A DNA stretch of 64,000 bases from Planctomycetota bacterium (GCA_021791715.1 JAJYWB010000008.1:51576-115575); one strand, 5' to 3'; shown: positions 19,077-29,674, numbered from the stretch's first letter. Notes: a model not told the origin generated them from the sequence alone. Program-made: numbers and translations.

Positions 19077-20294
19077 ATGAAATCCAAAGTCGTCGCCGTA
19101 TTGCTCGCTCTCTTCGCCTTCGTCTCGCTCGCGCCGAGGGCGAATGCGCAACTATTCGGTCGATTCCGCAAGCCGACCCCTCCTGTTCAAGATACAACCG
19201 CGGGAGGAGCTCCTCCCGCCGTCCCTGGAGCGACGGGCGCCGCGCCTGCCGTTCCGTCGACCCTCCCCGCGAACGTTCCAGGCGCGAAAAATCCTCAACA
19301 AGCCTCGAAAGACCCCAACGTCGAGCCGAGCACGGTCGAACTCCCCGATCTCGTCCCCGAGAGCGAACTCGAAGGGCCGAAAATCCCCCTCCCGACCGAA
19401 CCGATCGAACCCTACCTCCTCACGACGCGCAACGGCCCGTTTATGGTGATGGCGCGAACGTTCCGAGGTCCAGACGCCGTTCGCTACGCCCAGGCGCTCG
19501 TCATCGAATTGCGAAATGATTTTCACTTGCCGGCTTATATCTTTTATCCAAAAGTTCAGCCCCGACACTCGTTGATTCGAGGCGTTCCGCCCACGGCCTC
19601 GCCCGACACGATGACCGCCCAACTCAAATCTCCCGAGAAATATCGCACGTACGACGAAGCCGCCGTCCTCGTCGGCGACGCCAAAACGATGAAAGATCTG
19701 GCCAAGCTGCTCAGGCACGTCAAGTCGCTTCATCCCAAATCGATCGAGGCGCTGCCGAACATCTTCGGCATCAAACGAAACAAGGGCTTGAAAACCGCGA
19801 TGGGAACCACCAACCCGCTCGTCCCGGCGCAATACCTTTATCCCGAGAGCACCGATCCCGTCGTGGCTCGCATGAACAGCGGACCCCACAGCATCTACAA
19901 TTGCCAGGGCAATTACACCCTGCAGATCGGCTATTTCACCGGACGATCGACGATCCAATCGAGAACCGATCCCGAAGACCCCTCGCTCTTCACCAATGAA
20001 AAATTAAAAACAAGCCCGCTTCAAAGCGCGGGTAAAGACGCCGAACTCCTCGCCGAGAAACTCGCCAAAACCGACGATATCCGCCAGGCTGGTTACAAAG
20101 TTTACACGTATCACGATCGCTTCGCGAGCTACGTAACCATCGGCGATTTCAAAACCGATCACGACCCCGCCGCCGAGGAGCTGCGGAAAAAAATCTACAA
20201 ACTCTCGATCGATCTGCTTAAAGAGCGGAAAATCGAGACCCCCTTCGGACCCCAACCCGGTCCGTTGATGGCCGTACCTCATAACACCAAATAA
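19077..20294 (+). CDS. Exported protein with two SPOR-like domains
   Basis: A 405-aa protein with a clear signal peptide (cleavage likely after ARANA, residue 24) and a Pro/Ala-rich linker. Two similar alpha/beta modules follow: one around residues 120-235 (NGPFMVMARTFRGPDAVRYA) and one around 280-385 (NYTLQIGYFTGRST, then GYKVYTYHDRFASYVTIGDF). The pattern of a beta strand, a helix listing Ala/Leu residues and a final YVTIGDF-type strand resembles SPOR peptidoglycan-binding domains, but the match is by eye. It is likely a periplasmic or cell-wall-associated protein. A GGATGGGG stretch lies upstream of the ATG. Confidence 0.7.
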   Translation: MKSKVVAVLLALFAFVSLAPRANAQLFGRFRKPTPPVQDTTAGGAPPAVPGATGAAPAVPSTLPANVPGAKNPQQASKDPNVEPSTVELPDLVPESELEGPKIPLPTEPIEPYLLTTRNGPFMVMARTFRGPDAVRYAQALVIELRNDFHLPAYIFYPKVQPRHSLIRGVPPTASPDTMTAQLKSPEKYRTYDEAAVLVGDAKTMKDLAKLLRHVKSLHPKSIEALPNIFGIKRNKGLKTAMGTTNPLVPAQYLYPESTDPVVARMNSGPHSIYNCQGNYTLQIGYFTGRSTIQSRTDPEDPSLFTNEKLKTSPLQSAGKDAELLAEKLAKTDDIRQAGYKVYTYHDRFASYVTIGDFKTDHDPAAEELRKKIYKLSIDLLKERKIETPFGPQPGPLMAVPHNTK

Positions 20295-20355
20295 GATCGT
20301 CGGATAAGTTCACATTATCCGTTTGTTTCTTATCACAATTAATGAGAAACCTCGT

Positions 20356-20991
20356 ATGAGTTTACATCGAATCGTAATCGGAACCCGCAACCGCAAGAAA
20401 GGGGTGGAGATGGCCGAGCTGCTGTCTCCCCCCTGGGATTCGAATCCAAGGCTCGCCGGGCTGATCGTCGCGACCCTCGCCGATTATCCCGACGCGCCCG
20501 AGGTCGACGAAGACGCCGCGACCTTCGCCGCCAACGCCCGCAAAAAAGCGTCTGAAACCGCGTGCGCGATCGGCGAATGGGTTTTGGCCGACGATTCGGG
20601 GCTCGCGGTCGACGCGCTCGGCGGCGACCCCGGAGTCTTCTCGGCGCGGTACGCGGGAAAACACGGCGACGATTCCGCCAACAACGCCAAATTGCTCGCC
20701 GAACTCGAAAAAATCGAAGACGACAAACGAACCGCGGCGTTCGTCTGTTCCCTCGCGCTCGCAGACCCCCGGGGAAACGTTCGAGCCGAGGCGCGAGGCG
20801 AATGCCGCGGCGTGATCGCACGCGCCCCGCGCGGCGAAAACGGATTCGGATACGATCCGCTCTTTCTTATCCCCGAATATCACCGAACTTTCGGAGAATT
20901 GAGCGTTATCGTTAAACACATGTTAAGTCACCGGGCACGCGCGTTCTCCACGATCAGGCCGCAAATCGAAAGGCTCGTCGCCCGCGCTTGA
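20356..20991 (+). CDS. rdgB: XTP/dITP diphosphatase (RdgB/HAM1)
   Basis: This 211-aa protein removes non-canonical purine nucleotides (dITP, XTP) by cutting them to monophosphates. The ATG at 20356 is preferred over an upstream in-frame start at 20323 because family homology begins right after it with IVIGTRNRKKGVEM. The catalytic segment VLADDSGLAVDALGGDPGVF, then GENGFGYDPLF and the C-terminal SHRARAF are the family's hallmarks. Convergent with dnaE; the roughly 100 bases between them show no strong terminator. Confidence 0.94.
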   Translation: MSLHRIVIGTRNRKKGVEMAELLSPPWDSNPRLAGLIVATLADYPDAPEVDEDAATFAANARKKASETACAIGEWVLADDSGLAVDALGGDPGVFSARYAGKHGDDSANNAKLLAELEKIEDDKRTAAFVCSLALADPRGNVRAEARGECRGVIARAPRGENGFGYDPLFLIPEYHRTFGELSVIVKHMLSHRARAFSTIRPQIERLVARA

Positions 20992-21093
20992 GCCTTTGAT
21001 CAATAAATATAAACACACAGATAATGTGTCGTCGTGACGCCGATTCGCGGCGATCGCGTATCCGACGCCCGATCGCGGCGATCCGAATTCGCT

Positions 21094-24000
21094 TCAATCG
21101 TCGTCGTCGGACGGGAGCGGCGGAGCGTCGTCGTCGTCGACCGCGACGCTCGACTCTCGCTTGTCGATTTCAATCCGCGCCGTTACGCCGCGCCGACCCA
21201 GCAATCGCACGTTCCCCGCGCCGACGACCGACTCGAGATCCGATAACAGTCGATCGTCGTGTTTCAATCGATAATTCGAACCCGCGCGATAAACGACGCG
21301 ACCGATATTTTCGAGGCCGACGATCTCCAAAAACAGATCGAGATTCCCAGGCCTGCCTCGCACGTGGCGATTGAGCCGCTCGAGATCCTCTCCCTGCGTG
21401 AAACCCTTTCGAAGCCGAACGACGACTCCCTGCGCAAGCTCGGTCGGCGCCTGTTCGAATGGGATCACTTTTGTCACGACGAGTTCGGGCGCCTCGCGTC
21501 GGCGATCGATCGTCCCCTTGACAAAACAAATTTGATCGTCCTTGGCGATCGATTCGTACTTGGCGTAATCCTCGGGCCAAAGAATCGCGGGAATCGCACC
21601 CGTCGTATCCTCAAAGTTAAATTTGGCCATGCGAGTGAGCCCCGATCGACTGTTCTTCACGTTTCGAAGCTGAAGGCCCGAAATCATCCCTCCCAGCACG
21701 ACCTCGGCTTTTTCGGCCGCGGACGCGAGGTCGCTCACCTGATGCGAAGCCAAAGCCCTCAGCAACGTCTCGTGTCGCGCCAGCGGATGGCTCGACATAT
21801 AAAACCCCAACGCTTTCTTTTCCTCGGCCAGCAGGATCGCGTCGGGAAGCTCGGGAAGGTCGGGGAGGGGGGGGGATTCGCGCGCCGAGGTCTTCGCGCC
21901 TTCATCTTTGGAATCGAACGCCTCGAACAAACTCCGCTGGCCCCGTTTGCGGTCCTCCTGGCTCGATTGCGCCCCCTGGATCGCGCGCGGTAAAACCGCC
22001 AAAAGCTGCGATCTCCTCGCCCCCAAAACGTCGAACGCCCCCGCCTTGATCAACGTTTCGATGCACGCCTGCCCGACGATCGTCGAGGGGGTTCGTTCGC
22101 AAAAATCGAACAGGTCGACGAACGGTCCTTTTTCTTTTCTCGCCGCGACGACCGCGTCGATCGCCTTCTCTCCCACCCCCTTGATCGCCGCCAGGCCGAA
22201 GTGAATCCGCTTTTCTCCCGCGACCAAAAACGTCGATTCGCCTTCATTGATATTGGGTGAAAGAACGTCGATACCCATGCGTCTGCAATCGTCAATATGT
22301 TCGCAGAGCTTGTCGCGTTCGGCGCCGTCGATCTCCGAAGATAAAAGCGCCGCCATGAATTCGGTCGGATAATGCGCCTTCAAATACGCGGTCTGATAAG
22401 CGAGCAACGCGTAAGCGGTCGAGTGCGATTTGTTGAAGCCGTAGCCGCCGAAGAACTCGATCAGATCGAAAATCTCGGTCGCGATCTCCTTCGAAAGCCC
22501 CCGCCCCGCGGCGCCCGAAAGGAATTGAGCCCGCCCCTGCGCGATCACCTCGGTTTTCTTCTTCGAAATCGCCTTGATGCACGCGTACGCCTGCGAAAGC
22601 TCGATATCCCCCAACCCGTTCAAAATCCGCATCACCTGCTCTTGATAAACCATCACCCCGTGCGTCTCCTCGAGAACGTCACGCATAATCGGATGATGAT
22701 ACCTGGGTTGTTCTAGCTTGTGCTTCCGCTTCACATAAGAATCAACCATTCCGCCGTTGAGCGGGCCGGGGCGATAAAGCGCGTTCGTCGCGATGATGTC
22801 GTTGAAAACGTCGGGCTTCATCTGCACCAAAAGCTCGCGAATTCCCGGCGATTCAAGCTGAAACACCCCCTTCGTTTCGCCCCGCTGCAACAGTTGATAC
22901 GTCTCGACATCGTCGAGCGGCAATTCGGCGAGGTCGATCTTCTCGCCCCGAACGCGCTCGATCAAATCCAACGCGCGCTCGAGCAACGTCAAATTGCGAA
23001 GCCCAAGAAAATCCATCTTCAAAAGCCCCGCCTTCTCGACGTCTCCCATGTTCCATTGTGTTGTGATAAATTCTTTATCTTTATCTTTGTTGGGAAGCTT
23101 CTGAAGCGGAACGAGATCCGAGAGGACGCGGTCGGCGATCACCACCCCCGCGGCGTGCGTGCTGACGTTCCGCGGCGTCCCCTCGAGCTTGATCGCGGTT
23201 TCAAGCAGCTTGGCGATCTCGGGGTCCTCGTCGCGCAATCGCTTGAGTTCGCGCTCCTGCTCGATCGCCTCCGCGACCGTGATGTGCAACGTTTTGGGAA
23301 CGAGCTTCGCCACCTGATCGACGCGCGTGAGAGGAATGTTGAGCGCCCTGCCGACGTCCCTGATCGCCGCCCGAGCCGCCATCGTGCCGAACGTGCCGAT
23401 CTGCGCCACGTTCGCCGACCCGTACTTGGCTCGAACGTATTCGATCACCTCGTACCGACGTTCCTGACATAAATCAATGTCGATATCCGGCGCCTCCGAC
23501 CGGCTCGGATCGAGAAAACGCTCGAACAATAAATCATACTTAATCGGATCAACATGGCTGAGATAAAGCAGGTAACTGACGAGAGCCCCGCAAGCCGATC
23601 CGCGCGCCGACGCGGGGATTCCCCGTTCGCGCGCGAATCGGACGAAATCCCAAACGATCAGAAAGTACGACGCGAACCCCATCCGAACGATGATCGCGAG
23701 TTCGCGATCGAGCCGCGCGATCGCCTCGGCGGGGGGATTCTCGCCGTACCGATCGATCAACCCCGCGCGACACAACTCGGCGAGATACGTCTCGGGAGTT
23801 TTCTCGTCGGGTGGCTTGAACGACGGAAACGATCGCTTGCCCAAATCCAAACCCGAGTAATCGATCATCGAAGCGATCTCCGCCGATCGCGCCAACGCCT
23901 CGGCGTGATCGGGCATCGCCTCGTACATCTCAGCGGGTGATCGAACGAAAAACTCCTCGGTGTCGAACCGCATCCGATTGGGATCGTCGAGCGTCTTCCC

Positions 24001-24693
24001 CGTGTTAATGCATAGAAGTACGTCGTGAGCCTTGGCGTCGTCGCGCGTCAGATAATGCGCGTCGGAGGTCGCCACCAGCGGCAACCCCATCCGCCGCGCC
24101 AGATCGGTCGCGCGCTCGGTGCAATCCTTCTGAATCGAAACCCCGTTGTCCTGAATCTCGACGAAAAAATTCTCGGGTCCGAAAACCTTCGCGTACCACG
24201 CGCACAACGATTCGGCCTCGGCGTTCTTATCGCTTAAAAGCAAATCCGAAAGCTCCGCCGACGCGCAACCAGATAAGCAAATAATTCCTTCAGAATGTTG
24301 TTCAAGAATTTCTTTGTCGATTCGCGGGCGATAATAGAACCCCTCGATGAACGCCCGCGACGAAAGCCTGGAGAGGTTGCGGAATCCCTCGGCGTTTTTG
24401 GCGAGGAGCGTAAGATGGAACGCGTATTCCTGCCCCGAAGCGCCCCCTCCCTTACGATCGGTCCTTTTGAACGGAGCTACATAAGTTTCGATACCGATGA
24501 TCGGCTGGATCCCCGCGGCCTCGGCGGATCGCTTCAGTTCGACCGCTCCGTAAAGGTTGCCGTGATCGGTCACCGCGATCGCCGGCATCCCCAGCCGCTT
24601 CACGCGATCGACCAGGTCGGGAATCTTGCTCAACCCGTCCAAAAGGCTGTAATGGCTATGACAATGCAAATGAACAAAAGCTTGCTTGCTCAT
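21094..24693 (-). CDS. dnaE: DNA polymerase III subunit alpha
   Basis: This 1199-aa protein is the replicative polymerase. The N-terminal PHP domain keeps its metal-binding residues (HLHCHSHYSLLDG, VTDHGNLYGAV), so it may retain an intrinsic phosphatase or proofreading-type activity. The palm carries PDIDIDLCQERR (about residues 399-410) with the catalytic aspartates, followed by FGTMAARAAIRDVGR and HAAGVVIAD. A helix-hairpin-helix region, an OB-fold (VLGGMISGLQLRNVKNS) and the C-terminal domain follow. The protein ends in an unusual run of acidic residues (DDDDAPPLPSDDDD). Length and order fit DnaE1. Not a PolC: no internal exonuclease insertion. Confidence 0.96.
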   Translation of the reverse strand: MSKQAFVHLHCHSHYSLLDGLSKIPDLVDRVKRLGMPAIAVTDHGNLYGAVELKRSAEAAGIQPIIGIETYVAPFKRTDRKGGGASGQEYAFHLTLLAKNAEGFRNLSRLSSRAFIEGFYYRPRIDKEILEQHSEGIICLSGCASAELSDLLLSDKNAEAESLCAWYAKVFGPENFFVEIQDNGVSIQKDCTERATDLARRMGLPLVATSDAHYLTRDDAKAHDVLLCINTGKTLDDPNRMRFDTEEFFVRSPAEMYEAMPDHAEALARSAEIASMIDYSGLDLGKRSFPSFKPPDEKTPETYLAELCRAGLIDRYGENPPAEAIARLDRELAIIVRMGFASYFLIVWDFVRFARERGIPASARGSACGALVSYLLYLSHVDPIKYDLLFERFLDPSRSEAPDIDIDLCQERRYEVIEYVRAKYGSANVAQIGTFGTMAARAAIRDVGRALNIPLTRVDQVAKLVPKTLHITVAEAIEQERELKRLRDEDPEIAKLLETAIKLEGTPRNVSTHAAGVVIADRVLSDLVPLQKLPNKDKDKEFITTQWNMGDVEKAGLLKMDFLGLRNLTLLERALDLIERVRGEKIDLAELPLDDVETYQLLQRGETKGVFQLESPGIRELLVQMKPDVFNDIIATNALYRPGPLNGGMVDSYVKRKHKLEQPRYHHPIMRDVLEETHGVMVYQEQVMRILNGLGDIELSQAYACIKAISKKKTEVIAQGRAQFLSGAAGRGLSKEIATEIFDLIEFFGGYGFNKSHSTAYALLAYQTAYLKAHYPTEFMAALLSSEIDGAERDKLCEHIDDCRRMGIDVLSPNINEGESTFLVAGEKRIHFGLAAIKGVGEKAIDAVVAARKEKGPFVDLFDFCERTPSTIVGQACIETLIKAGAFDVLGARRSQLLAVLPRAIQGAQSSQEDRKRGQRSLFEAFDSKDEGAKTSARESPPLPDLPELPDAILLAEEKKALGFYMSSHPLARHETLLRALASHQVSDLASAAEKAEVVLGGMISGLQLRNVKNSRSGLTRMAKFNFEDTTGAIPAILWPEDYAKYESIAKDDQICFVKGTIDRRREAPELVVTKVIPFEQAPTELAQGVVVRLRKGFTQGEDLERLNRHVRGRPGNLDLFLEIVGLENIGRVVYRAGSNYRLKHDDRLLSDLESVVGAGNVRLLGRRGVTARIEIDKRESSVAVDDDDAPPLPSDDDD

Positions 24694-25157
24694 CTTGGGC
24701 GCGTTCTCGATCGTCCGTTCGGGAATGTTCGCCGCCGCGAGGACGGCGCGATTATTTATAAGCGTTAGTATATGCGAGGAGGGACCGCCGAGTCAAGACC
24801 CTGAATCCTCGATGATAGGTGTGAACTCGTATGATTTATGAGAAATAATCGTGCGTTTTCGCTCGTGCGGCGCATCGCCGTTTCGGCGTTTCGAGCCGCT
24901 CTCGAACCTCGCGGCCGATCGGATCGAAAGCGAAAAAAAGGGGGGAATCGATCCATGATCTTAAAGATTCGATAGAATCTTTCAAGCGACGAACTCACGC
25001 GAAACGCGATCGAGCCGCCCAACCGACGACCTCTCGACCGGAATCGACGCCGAAGCCAAGACCGCGCCTCGGGACGATCCCGAGAAGCGCCTCGCATCGA
25101 AAATCGACCCGCGCCGAGCGCGCCACGACCCGAGCGACTCGCTGTCGAAGCGACGCG
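24694..25157. other. Intergenic region upstream of dnaE, no gene seen
   Basis: These roughly 460 bases separate dnaE from the Phd/YefM-like gene. Short open frames exist on both strands, but none has a ribosome site, family resemblance or credible codon use. It presumably contains the dnaE promoter. Confidence 0.6.
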
Positions 25158-25481
25158 TCAACCCGCGATTTCGACGAGCTCCTCGACCGGCTTCTCGGCC
25201 TTCTTCTCAACCCGCTTCCGCGACGGTTTGGCCTGCGGATCGTCGCCGTCTTCGAGCCCCTGGCTCAGCGCCTCGAGCTGGAGAGCGAGCAGGCGATCGG
25301 CGCGGGTCCGACCCCGAAGCAGCTCCAAAAACGCCTCGGCGCCGATCAGAACCGCCTTGGGCTTGTTGTGAATCGTTAAAACGTACCGGGTCGACGAGGA
25401 TTCTTCCAGCGACTCTAAAACCTTGGGTAAATCGCGATGAAGCTCTCGGCTGCCGATAAATCGAACGCTGGACTGAGCCAT
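25158..25481 (-). CDS. Phd/YefM-like antitoxin-type protein, orphan
   Basis: A 107-aa protein whose first 70 residues look like a Phd/YefM antitoxin DNA-binding domain: IGSRELHRDLPKVLESLEES, a beta strand TRYVLTIHNKPKAVLIGAEAF and the helix LELL. The C-terminal tail is charged (KPSRKRVEKKAEKPVEELV) and longer than usual. An AGAGGAAGGAA ribosome site precedes the ATG. No toxin gene lies next to it on either side, so it may be a stand-alone transcription regulator. The 25482-25807 gap upstream shows nothing convincing. Confidence 0.7.
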   Translation of the reverse strand: MAQSSVRFIGSRELHRDLPKVLESLEESSSTRYVLTIHNKPKAVLIGAEAFLELLRGRTRADRLLALQLEALSQGLEDGDDPQAKPSRKRVEKKAEKPVEELVEIAG

Positions 25482-25807
25482 TTCCTTCCTCTGGGCCTAG
25501 ATCGGCCGTTAAAAAAGGGGGAGAATCCCGCGGCGAAATGTTCCATCGCCCCGGACCGAAAGGTTCAATGATATTATCACCACGAGAACCGCGAGTCAAC
25601 CGGCTGGAATCGGTTTTTCCTCTTAAGCCGCGAAGGGATCGAAGACCTAACCTCTTCGGAGCGATCGACCCCGAAGCGATTCGATAGAATCCACGCGATC
25701 GGATCGCCGAGCGCCTGCTTCAAAACAAAGTAACCTCGCGTCGTCACATCGCTCTCGGCCGAACGCTTTCGTCGCATGCAACCCGCCCATCCCGAACCTC
25801 GGATCGT

Positions 25808-26782
25808 TCAAAATCCCCCTTGATCCACGACCTCGCGCCCCGCGATCGTCCCCAACGCACGCCACGTTTGTAAATCAATCGATTCCTTCACAAACCGAAC
25901 CGATCCGTCGCCGAACATAACGTTCACTCCTCCCGGATGACGACTCGTCGCCGTCGCGACGACCTCGCCCGAATAATCGTCGTCGCCGAAATTGCAGCTC
26001 AGTTTGTTAGGAGTAAATATATGATTGTATCTTGTGTAAAACAACCCTCCGTCCCCCCACCGTTCGCCCGACCATTCGACGTCGCTGATCCAGCGCGGCG
26101 ATCGACTCGGCCCCGCGTTCAGGCACGCGCTCAACGTCGGATCGGTGATGTAATAATCCGAGAGCGGATCGGGACGCGCCGAATCCCCCAAACAACGCTC
26201 GCTGAAAAACGCGGTTTGGCTCAAACCGTCGCGCACCGACGCGGGATTGACCGAACTGTCGAACCAGAACGCTCCGTCGTTTTTCCCCCTCGAATTCGGC
26301 GTCCCGAACGTCAGATTATAAGGCCTCGTCCCGGCGCACGCCCGGTAATTGTTATGCGCCAATCGATACAATTCGAGAATTCCGTCAAAATCCGATGGAC
26401 ATAATAACAAGTCTAATTTCGTTGATAAAGCCGTCGCGTTGAACGCGCTGTATTCCACGCTGTGTCCCCACGGGACGAAGTCGAAATTCATCGAATTAAA
26501 AAGGTTTGTTTGTTCAAGATAAGCGAGAATTTGTGATTGAGTCGACCACCGCGCGACGAAGTTCGGCGGACCCCCTCCGCCGACTCCGAACGGATAAACG
26601 CGCGTCGCGGTTTCGTAATTCGCGAGCGCGACGCCGATTTGCTTGAGATTGTTCATGCATTGCGCCCGCCGCGCAGCCTCGCGCGCCTGCTGAACCGCGG
26701 GGAGGAGCAGGCCGACCAATATCCCGATCACCGCGATCACCACCAAAACCTCGATCAACGTAAACCCGCGTCTCGGTCTCAT
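25808..26782 (-). CDS. DUF1559 protein with type IV pilin-like N-terminus
   Basis: The ATG at 26782 has GGAGG seven bases upstream and gives a 324-aa protein starting with a prepilin-type leader ([19 protein letters not shown]), with cleavage expected after the glycine and a hydrophobic helix for assembly. The DUF1559 body includes [20 protein letters not shown] and ends with [13 protein letters not shown], both hallmarks of this very large planctomycete family. The function is unknown; a role in surface structures or protein sorting is inferred from the pseudopilin start. It follows the DUF1583-like gene by 23 bases. Confidence 0.92.
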   Translation of the reverse strand: MRPRRGFTLIEVLVVIAVIGILVGLLLPAVQQAREAARRAQCMNNLKQIGVALANYETATRVYPFGVGGGGPPNFVARWSTQSQILAYLEQTNLFNSMNFDFVPWGHSVEYSAFNATALSTKLDLLLCPSDFDGILELYRLAHNNYRACAGTRPYNLTFGTPNSRGKNDGAFWFDSSVNPASVRDGLSQTAFFSERCLGDSARPDPLSDYYITDPTLSACLNAGPSRSPRWISDVEWSGERWGDGGLFYTRYNHIFTPNKLSCNFGDDDYSGEVVATATSRHPGGVNVMFGDGSVRFVKESIDLQTWRALGTIAGREVVDQGGF

Positions 26783-26805
26783 GAGGATGCCTCCGATTGC
26801 TCGCT

Positions 26806-27621
26806 TCACGATCGTTCGGATTTTGACCGCGATCCGCGCGCGATTGCGCCGATCCCTATAAGGGAAAACAAGGCGGCTACGACCCATTTCCAAACCGAAG
26901 TCGATCCCGATGCGTTCAGATCTTGCAGCTTGACGATTCGGTCGGCCTTGATCGTGAATCGATCGAACCGAACGTCGAGAGCGTCGGTCGTTTGATACGG
27001 CAATACCTGAAGCGCGGTCTCGGTGATCGGGCTCTTATCAAACTCGACCTCGCCGATCGTTCGTAAATCCGACCAGTTCTCGCCGCATTCGAACGTCAAT
27101 CGCCCGTTTTTTCTTGACAGCCTTAAAATTCCCGACGAATCGGTCGTCGGCGTCCGTTCATACAGATCGTCTCCCGAGTTTTTATGGATATAATAACCGT
27201 AAAGGTCTCCAGGGCCTACTTCGACGTTACGGAAAAGCGTGACGAACCCGGTCGCCGTCGCGATCGAGATTTCCAGATTATTGCGTCCGTCTCCCGATTT
27301 GGGCCTGGGAAGCTTGGCGATCGAGTACCCCGCCTCGATCGTAAAATCCCCTTCAAGTCGAACCTGCGCCGAGAGCCGCATCGGCGGACGATCGGTTTTG
27401 CCCGCGGGAATCGAGGCGCGTAAATAGCCCGATTCGAACGACCAATTCCCCTTGCCGGCGCTCTTGATCGTGCGAAAGAGCAGCCGATCGAGGTCGGTTT
27501 TGGAAAAGTCGACGCCGATCGCATCGGCGAACGCGAACGATCGCCCAGGATTCGACCACGCGAACGCGGTCGCGACGACAATCCAAAGAAACAATCGATT
27601 AAATACATGCCGCGGTTTCAT
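26806..27621 (-). CDS. Exported DUF1583-like protein with C-terminal membrane anchor
   Basis: The ATG at 27621 gives 271 aa with a signal peptide ([14 protein letters not shown]) and a likely C-terminal membrane helix ([18 protein letters not shown]) with a basic end. The central region (about 40-230) is rich in beta strands and resembles planctomycete DUF1583 domains, with phrases such as [17 protein letters not shown] and [16 protein letters not shown]; it could have a lectin-like fold. This assignment is by eye. It is placed between the glycosyltransferase 39 gene and the DUF1559 gene in the same direction, probably one operon. Confidence 0.6.
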   Translation of the reverse strand: MKPRHVFNRLFLWIVVATAFAWSNPGRSFAFADAIGVDFSKTDLDRLLFRTIKSAGKGNWSFESGYLRASIPAGKTDRPPMRLSAQVRLEGDFTIEAGYSIAKLPRPKSGDGRNNLEISIATATGFVTLFRNVEVGPGDLYGYYIHKNSGDDLYERTPTTDSSGILRLSRKNGRLTFECGENWSDLRTIGEVEFDKSPITETALQVLPYQTTDALDVRFDRFTIKADRIVKLQDLNASGSTSVWKWVVAALFSLIGIGAIARGSRSKSERS

Positions 27622-27742
27622 GAAACGTCTCTTCGCGATCGATCTTGGCGAGATCCGCCGAATTGAGGTCGCACGACGTCTCAATCGTACAATCGACAAA
27701 CGGCCGACGCAAGCCGATTGCGAGGCGATTTTTGGAGATTCC

Positions 27743-29674
27743 TCAAGGATCCCGCGCCGATCGCTCTGGTGGATTTTCGAGCGATCTCCTTGCGTCATCC
27801 CTGGGTAGTGGAGGCAAGCCCATCTTCCGCCGCGCCGCGTTCGCCTCGTCGAGCGTGATATGATAGATGTAGATCGAATACCCCGCGCGTGCGATCGGAC
27901 GAAAGAATTGAAAGTATGAGTATGGTTCAGCCCCACCGAGAGGGATCCAATCACTTTTATGATCGGGAGGAGCGAATGAAGAGGACCCCCGAATATAATT
28001 CACGCTTACCGCGTAATATCCCGGTTTTGGACCGAGATGATCGTAGCGACCCGATCGGTCGTGATAGAGTTCGCGAGCGAAAGGATGAGGAACGGTGTAC
28101 TCGATGCCGACGATCGCGGGATCAACCAGATTATAATAGGCGAGCCCGATAGGCCTCGCTTCGGGATGACGATCGATCCAAGATTTGAGAAACATCAAAT
28201 CCTGGCCCCAATCGATGTTGCTGTCGACGAGATGCTCTCCGCCGTTTTCAGGTCCTCCCGCGAGCTCGTTAAAATAGGATTGCGAATGGGGATAAATCAT
28301 CAGACTCGAAACGAATCCCCAAGCATACAATGAGACGACGCACAAACCCGATTTCCACCTTCGAGAGTTCAAGAAATAGCCCAGCTTGGAGGTCGCCACG
28401 ATCACGAAGGGAAATACGGGAAGCACATATCTCATATGATGATTGATGCCTGTTTGAGATGAGACAAAGTCAAGAAAGCAGATCGCGGGTGTCCAGACGC
28501 ACAATTCTGTGAACAAGCGAGTGGGAGATTGTTTTGCAATCAACGACCAAACAATTCCCCAAATGATTAAACACCAAAATCCCGTCGGAACCTTGACGGC
28601 GAGAGCGTAAAGATAGTAATACCACCATCCGATCCGTCGCCATCGACCCGCGAGATAGCTGGGAAAACGACTCTCAAAATCGAGCTTCTGGATATCGATT
28701 CCTTTGATATAATCTTCGGGCGTGGGGATCGGTAATTGTCCCAACCAAGAATCTCGAAAACGATTTCGAATATCCGAAGAGTCTGAAGAATAATCGCCGC
28801 CGAACGTTCGGCTTACGAACGGAAAATCGCCCAAGCGACGAAACGATCCACGAAAACCATATCCCAGATTAATGATCGCCAAACTCAGAAGAATTATACA
28901 CGCCGAATGATATAACAAGATTCTCCAGGAATTCAGAAGAGCAATACTCGAACGATCCGTTATGATTTTCATGAAGAATATAATCGTCCACACCACATAT
29001 AATAGTATCAGGGTATATTTCGTCAATTGCGCGACTCCCAGCATAATTCCAGAAGCGCACGCCAAACTCCAGGAAGGTTTATTCAGATATCTATAGAAGA
29101 GATATGTGGCGAATAATGAGGATACCGTCGCCGGTATATCCGGAGTGACGAGCGAAGTGAAGGCGAGAATGGTCGGATCGAAGCTCCAGAGAGCGGCTCC
29201 CAATATCCCGCTCCAGCCGCCATAAAGATCTCCGGCCCATCTGTAGACGACGAATAATCCGAGTAACGACCAGGCCAAACCGGGAAGTCGCGCGGTGCGT
29301 ACGATATCGAAATAGGAGGTCGGATTGTCGTAGATAAAATGAAATCCGATCGGCCACTCCGGTCTCAAAACGTCCGCCGATGTATTCAATCGCGTGGGAT
29401 TGATTGTCGGTTGTAAGATCAACGCGGGAAGCGCCGAGATCATGCGAGCGAGAGGCGGATTGACTCGATACGCTTCGAACCGTCCGGTTCGCCAATGAGA
29501 GATCCCTGAAGGAACGTGTCCAATTTCATCGACGGTGACGAAATTAAAACGAATGATCCCCAAAACTAAAATACAATGGGTAATGATAATTAAACTCAAT
29601 AAGACCCGATGCGGGGGGAATAATCTCCGATCCGGATTAGATTTCCGCATAAATACATTTTTGAACATGCTCAT
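27743..29674 (-). CDS. Glycosyltransferase family 39 (ArnT/PMT-like) membrane protein
   Basis: A 643-aa protein with about a dozen membrane helices. The first outer loop carries the GT39-type acidic motif VTVDEIGHVPSGISHWRTG and YRVNPPLARMI, and the second outer loop has SLVTPDIPATVSS. Such enzymes transfer sugars from a polyprenyl carrier to a protein or lipid on the outer face of the membrane. The C-terminal soluble part is about 150 residues. Fragments of the 5' end of a very similar gene lie further upstream between the cassette copies (at 37777-38211 and about 47600-47660). This suggests the gene was the last member of the ancestral cassette. Its codons are more A/T-rich than those of flanking housekeeping genes. 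Confidence 0.85.
   Translation of the reverse strand: MSMFKNVFMRKSNPDRRLFPPHRVLLSLIIITHCILVLGIIRFNFVTVDEIGHVPSGISHWRTGRFEAYRVNPPLARMISALPALILQPTINPTRLNTSADVLRPEWPIGFHFIYDNPTSYFDIVRTARLPGLAWSLLGLFVVYRWAGDLYGGWSGILGAALWSFDPTILAFTSLVTPDIPATVSSLFATYLFYRYLNKPSWSLACASGIMLGVAQLTKYTLILLYVVWTIIFFMKIITDRSSIALLNSWRILLYHSACIILLSLAIINLGYGFRGSFRRLGDFPFVSRTFGGDYSSDSSDIRNRFRDSWLGQLPIPTPEDYIKGIDIQKLDFESRFPSYLAGRWRRIGWWYYYLYALAVKVPTGFWCLIIWGIVWSLIAKQSPTRLFTELCVWTPAICFLDFVSSQTGINHHMRYVLPVFPFVIVATSKLGYFLNSRRWKSGLCVVSLYAWGFVSSLMIYPHSQSYFNELAGGPENGGEHLVDSNIDWGQDLMFLKSWIDRHPEARPIGLAYYNLVDPAIVGIEYTVPHPFARELYHDRSGRYDHLGPKPGYYAVSVNYIRGSSSFAPPDHKSDWIPLGGAEPYSYFQFFRPIARAGYSIYIYHITLDEANAARRKMGLPPLPRDDARRSLENPPERSARDP

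Noticed and set aside
20438..20452. A TTCGAATCC string resembling a tRNA T-loop
   Set aside because: It lies inside the rdgB coding region and no acceptor or anticodon stem can be folded around it.
20992..21093. Possible bidirectional terminator between rdgB and dnaE
   Set aside because: Only a five-base ACACA/TGTGT stem is visible and no T-run follows, so it is too weak to call.
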